From Bacteroidales bacterium (GTDB lineage: Bacteria > Bacteroidota > Bacteroidia > Bacteroidales > WCHB1-69): a stretch of DNA of 34,078 nt. Positions 32,073 to 34,078 of this stretch are shown piece after piece (position 1 is the stretch's first letter; the number at the start of each line of letters is the position of its first letter). The position numbers were made by a program, and so were the translations under genes. The stretch is from assembly GCA_031285725.1 (NCBI GenBank), contig JAITVP010000027.1:1-34078 (forward strand), in the 5' to 3' direction. The notes under the pieces are model-generated. The model was not told the DNA's origin and searched no databases. It saw only the letters and a program-made list of their open reading frames with translations.

Positions 32073-32835
32073 ATTCAACGATGGTCATAGAGATGATTTT
32101 CACGTCTTGGGTGGGACGGTCCATGCGGTCTTTCGGTTGCGCCGCAATGAGATCAACCACTTCCATGCCGGAAACCACCTCGCCGAAAACGGTGTATTGT
32201 CCATCCAAATGAGGGGCACCACCGATTGTTTCATAAACCTCTTTTTGCGTATCCGTGTATTTGTAGTTTGAAAATCTTGCCAAATCGGTTCTCGGGAAAG
32301 TATTACCATCCACAATGTAGAATTGTGAACCCGATGATTCCCGTTTCGGATTCACATTGTCGCCCATGCGAGCGGCTGCCAGTGCACCTCTTTTGTGGTA
32401 ATATTTCGGATGGATTTCGGCCGGAATCGTATATCCCGGCCCGCCATTGCCCAACGGATCACCCGGCTTTGCGGTTTTTGAGTTGGGATCACCCGTCTGT
32501 ACCATGAAATTCTTGATAATCCGGTGGAATAGCACGCCATCGTAATAATTCTGATTCACTAATTTGATGAAATTATCTTTATGCAGCGGGGTTTCGTCAT
32601 AAAGTGCGATGGTGATTTCACCCATCGATGTTCTAATTAATATTTGTGTCATAGTATTGGATTGTTCTTCTTTTTTTTCGGGTTCGGATTCTTGGGTGGT
32701 CGTACCCGTAACCACTTCGTTAGTAGCATTTTCTTTTTGGCTTTTTTTCTCTCCGTTTTTGGTCGGAGAGCAAGCGGCGATGATGATGGTTAAAAATAAA
32801 ACGGTTGTTAATTTTATTCTATTCATAGTTTTCAT
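32071..32835 (-). CDS. cyclophilin-type peptidyl-prolyl isomerase, lipoprotein
   Basis: Catalyses cis-trans isomerisation of proline bonds in the periplasm. 254 residues: lipoprotein signal MKTMNRIKLTTVLFLTIIIA ending at lipobox Cys22, a charged linker about 25-60 rich in Glu, Lys and Thr, then the cyclophilin domain about 62-254. Active-site residues are visible: His104-Arg105 in FHRIIKNFMVQTGDP 103-117, Gln113, SGSQFYI 168-174 and LDGQYTVFG 210-218. A second in-frame ATG at 32826 would keep the signal peptide as well. The promoter is at 32868-32875. It may fold exported proteins, including Sec and T9SS clients, but that is inference. Confidence 0.94.
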   Translation of the reverse strand: MKTMNRIKLTTVLFLTIIIAACSPTKNGEKKSQKENATNEVVTGTTTQESEPEKKEEQSNTMTQILIRTSMGEITIALYDETPLHKDNFIKLVNQNYYDGVLFHRIIKNFMVQTGDPNSKTAKPGDPLGNGGPGYTIPAEIHPKYYHKRGALAAARMGDNVNPKRESSGSQFYIVDGNTFPRTDLARFSNYKYTDTQKEVYETIGGAPHLDGQYTVFGEVVSGMEVVDLIAAQPKDRMDRPTQDVKIISMTIVE

Positions 32836-32867
32836 TTTAATGTTAGAAATTAACGCAAATAAGCGGG

Positions 32868-32875
32868 CAAATATA
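32868..32875 (-). promoter_or_regulatory. -7 box of the cyclophilin gene
   Basis: Minus strand TATATTTG followed by CCCGC, 33 bases before ATG 32835. The same TATATTTGCCC string precedes the T9SS giant and the LytTR gene. Confidence 0.55.
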
Positions 32876-32908
32876 CACTAAAAATTTGAGAATGATTATT
32901 GGGTTTTT

Positions 32909-33826
32909 CTATACGCACAACACGTACAAATCCTCCCGCTCATTGATACACAACACTGGAACCCCCTCTTCGTTACCCAACACCGAAAACTCTTTTGGAC
33001 CAAAGAGATAGTCGAAAAGAGAATAATACTTGGTCATCATGATAACGGTGAGGGAAGCGTTGATTTTTTTGGCGAACGACAGGGAATGCTTGTCAATGTT
33101 GTCGACCGTTGGCGTGATGTTGTGCAGTTCGTAATTCACTTTGAGATTTTTGTACAGTTTCTCCGTGAAATCAATATTATCTTTGATTTTTTTGCGTAAA
33201 AACTCATCTTTGTACGTGGTGTGGATCACATGGACGGTGGCGTAGTAGAACTTGCTGAAATAGCCTGCCCACAGCACCTTCTCCTTGGCTTGCCGATCGA
33301 TATCCAAGGGTAGAATAACGTGTTGATAAACATTCGCTTCCGGCATCTTATCACCCACTGCCATCACCGGAATCCGGGAGGGTTTTATGAACTTGGCGGC
33401 TTTTTTCCGACTGAAATAATTATCTTTTCCCTGCTTCGAGACGCCGATCACGAACATGATAGTGTTGGTGTCCTCAGCGTAATCGTAAAGCATCTGCGCG
33501 GTGAAATGGTCGCTCTGCATGATGGTTTCGATCTCATGTTCGGCCAGATTGTCCAATGTCCGGTTGAAATTTGGACTGATTTCCGGTACCGGTTCCTCAA
33601 TGGCGGACTGGATCTTTCCAATTTCCTCTTTCCAAACATCCTCTTTGGGTATTCTTTCCTCCTGAAAAGCGTGGATTTCCTTGAATTTTTTGGGATATAA
33701 TGAAAAATCGGTGATAATAGTCAACGAAGCCTTGAAAATGGCGGCCAACACTCCCGCATGACGTACCGCCGCATCCCCGTGAGCCGAGTAATCCGTGATC
33801 GCAATAATATTGAGTGGCTTTTTCAA
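32909..33826 (-). CDS. tandem-domain universal stress protein
   Basis: 305 residues made of two UspA-like domains. Domain 1 about 1-150 starts LNIIAITDYSAHGDAAVRHA and ends FIKPSRIPVMAVGDK; domain 2 about 165-295 starts HVILPLDIDRQAKEKVLWA and ends LGNEEGVPVLCINE. The ATP-binding motif GxxGx9G(S/T) seen in ATP-binding members is not clear in either half (IGVSKQGKDNYF in the first), so nucleotide binding is doubtful. The ORF opens with a TTG codon at 33826; no ATG lies at the right place, and the start LKKPLNIIAI fits the family. No consensus -7 box is seen, though ATTTTG occurs about 30 bases upstream. Confidence 0.88.
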   Translation of the reverse strand: MKKPLNIIAITDYSAHGDAAVRHAGVLAAIFKASLTIITDFSLYPKKFKEIHAFQEERIPKEDVWKEEIGKIQSAIEEPVPEISPNFNRTLDNLAEHEIETIMQSDHFTAQMLYDYAEDTNTIMFVIGVSKQGKDNYFSRKKAAKFIKPSRIPVMAVGDKMPEANVYQHVILPLDIDRQAKEKVLWAGYFSKFYYATVHVIHTTYKDEFLRKKIKDNIDFTEKLYKNLKVNYELHNITPTVDNIDKHSLSFAKKINASLTVIMMTKYYSLFDYLFGPKEFSVLGNEEGVPVLCINEREDLYVLCV

Positions 33827-33962
33827 TTTATTTGCTTAGTTGTTGTTATAAATGCGCTTTCAAAATAGATAATATGGCGCACAGATGATGCAGATTTTTA
33901 GCATGGGCGAGAAAAGGAAGCCAGACCCCATACCCAACCCCTCAGTATAAACTATGAACTCA

Positions 33963-34078
33963 TCACCGTTTCACCACCTTGTCGCTTCCTATGGGAATGC
34001 CATCGTTTAGAACCCGATAATAATACAATCCCGACGAAAGTTTGTTCAAGCTGACCGTGGTGTAATGGTCGGTTAACG
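33963..34078 (-). CDS. C-terminal end of a T9SS cargo protein (cut by window edge)
   Basis: The minus-strand frame open to the right edge ends SLNKLSSGLYYYRVLNDGIP followed by IGSDKVVKR and a stop at 33963-33965. LxxLSSGxYxYRV and the basic KVVKR end are the last strands of a T9SS type A sorting domain. Only about 37 residues are in the window, so the cargo domains are unknown. The 136 bases between it and the universal stress protein hold no gene. Confidence 0.75.
   Translation of the reverse strand, partial: LTDHYTTVSLNKLSSGLYYYRVLNDGIPIGSDKVVKR

Overview
The window comes from the chromosome of a member of the Bacteroidetes (Bacteroidota), most likely an anaerobic or microaerophilic one carrying a type IX secretion system (T9SS). 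The evidence is direct: gldF and gldG are present, three separate T9SS C-terminal sorting domains occur (one at the end of a 1540-residue surface protein, one in a remnant, one in a gene cut by the right edge), SecD and SecF are fused, and almost every transcription unit is preceded by the Bacteroidetes -7 box TAnnTTTG. The hydrogenase maturase HydF, a rubrerythrin and a remnant of [FeFe]-hydrogenase point to an anaerobic lifestyle. I cannot name a genus. I saw no rRNA, tRNA, CRISPR array or intact insertion sequence.

Layout. 1-147: 5' end of a minus-strand secreted protein. 283-2123 (+): NlpC/P60-LysM cell-wall hydrolase coupled to rlmN. 2189-3561 (-): hydF followed by a short remnant of hydA. 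3730-8352 (-): giant T9SS-exported protein of alternating fibronectin III and jelly-roll modules. 8653-9570 (+): cation diffusion facilitator. 9765-13399 (+): ftsQ-ftsA-ftsZ. 13409-18310 (-): a compact run nifU-like, ychF, gldF, gldG and a LuxE-like acyl-protein synthetase, reading right to left towards ftsZ. 18346-19143 (-): orphan LytTR response regulator, then a T9SS remnant and a 320-base gene-free stretch. 19753-20913 (+): SRPBCC-like protein and lptB. 21067-24141 (+): secDF. 24226-26766 (+): TPR/PD40/OmpA outer-membrane protein with an unusual C-terminal domain. 26974-29055 (-): comEC. 29442-31235 (+): folA, a DUF4468 protein and an MbnP-like lipoprotein with overlapping ends. 31294-33826 (-): rubrerythrin, a lipoprotein cyclophilin and a tandem universal stress protein. 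33963-34078 (-): 3' end of another T9SS cargo gene.

How the genes fit together. Division (ftsQAZ), envelope building (lptB, secDF, the OmpA-family protein, the NlpC/P60 enzyme) and T9SS/gliding functions (gldF, gldG, T9SS cargo) dominate. SecDF would help move T9SS cargo and lipoproteins across the inner membrane, and the PorE-like OmpA protein would anchor outer-membrane machinery to peptidoglycan.

The least ordinary items are: (1) the C-terminal domain of the OmpA protein, which reads as a retropepsin-like fold whose catalytic Asp is Ala; (2) the hydA remnant fused to the tail of an intact hydF; (3) the modular T9SS giant; (4) a palindrome midway between two divergent promoters; (5) a gene-free stretch with a good promoter and no ORF. 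I did not find a clear-cut new multi-gene defence or mobile system; most of the window is conserved housekeeping DNA.
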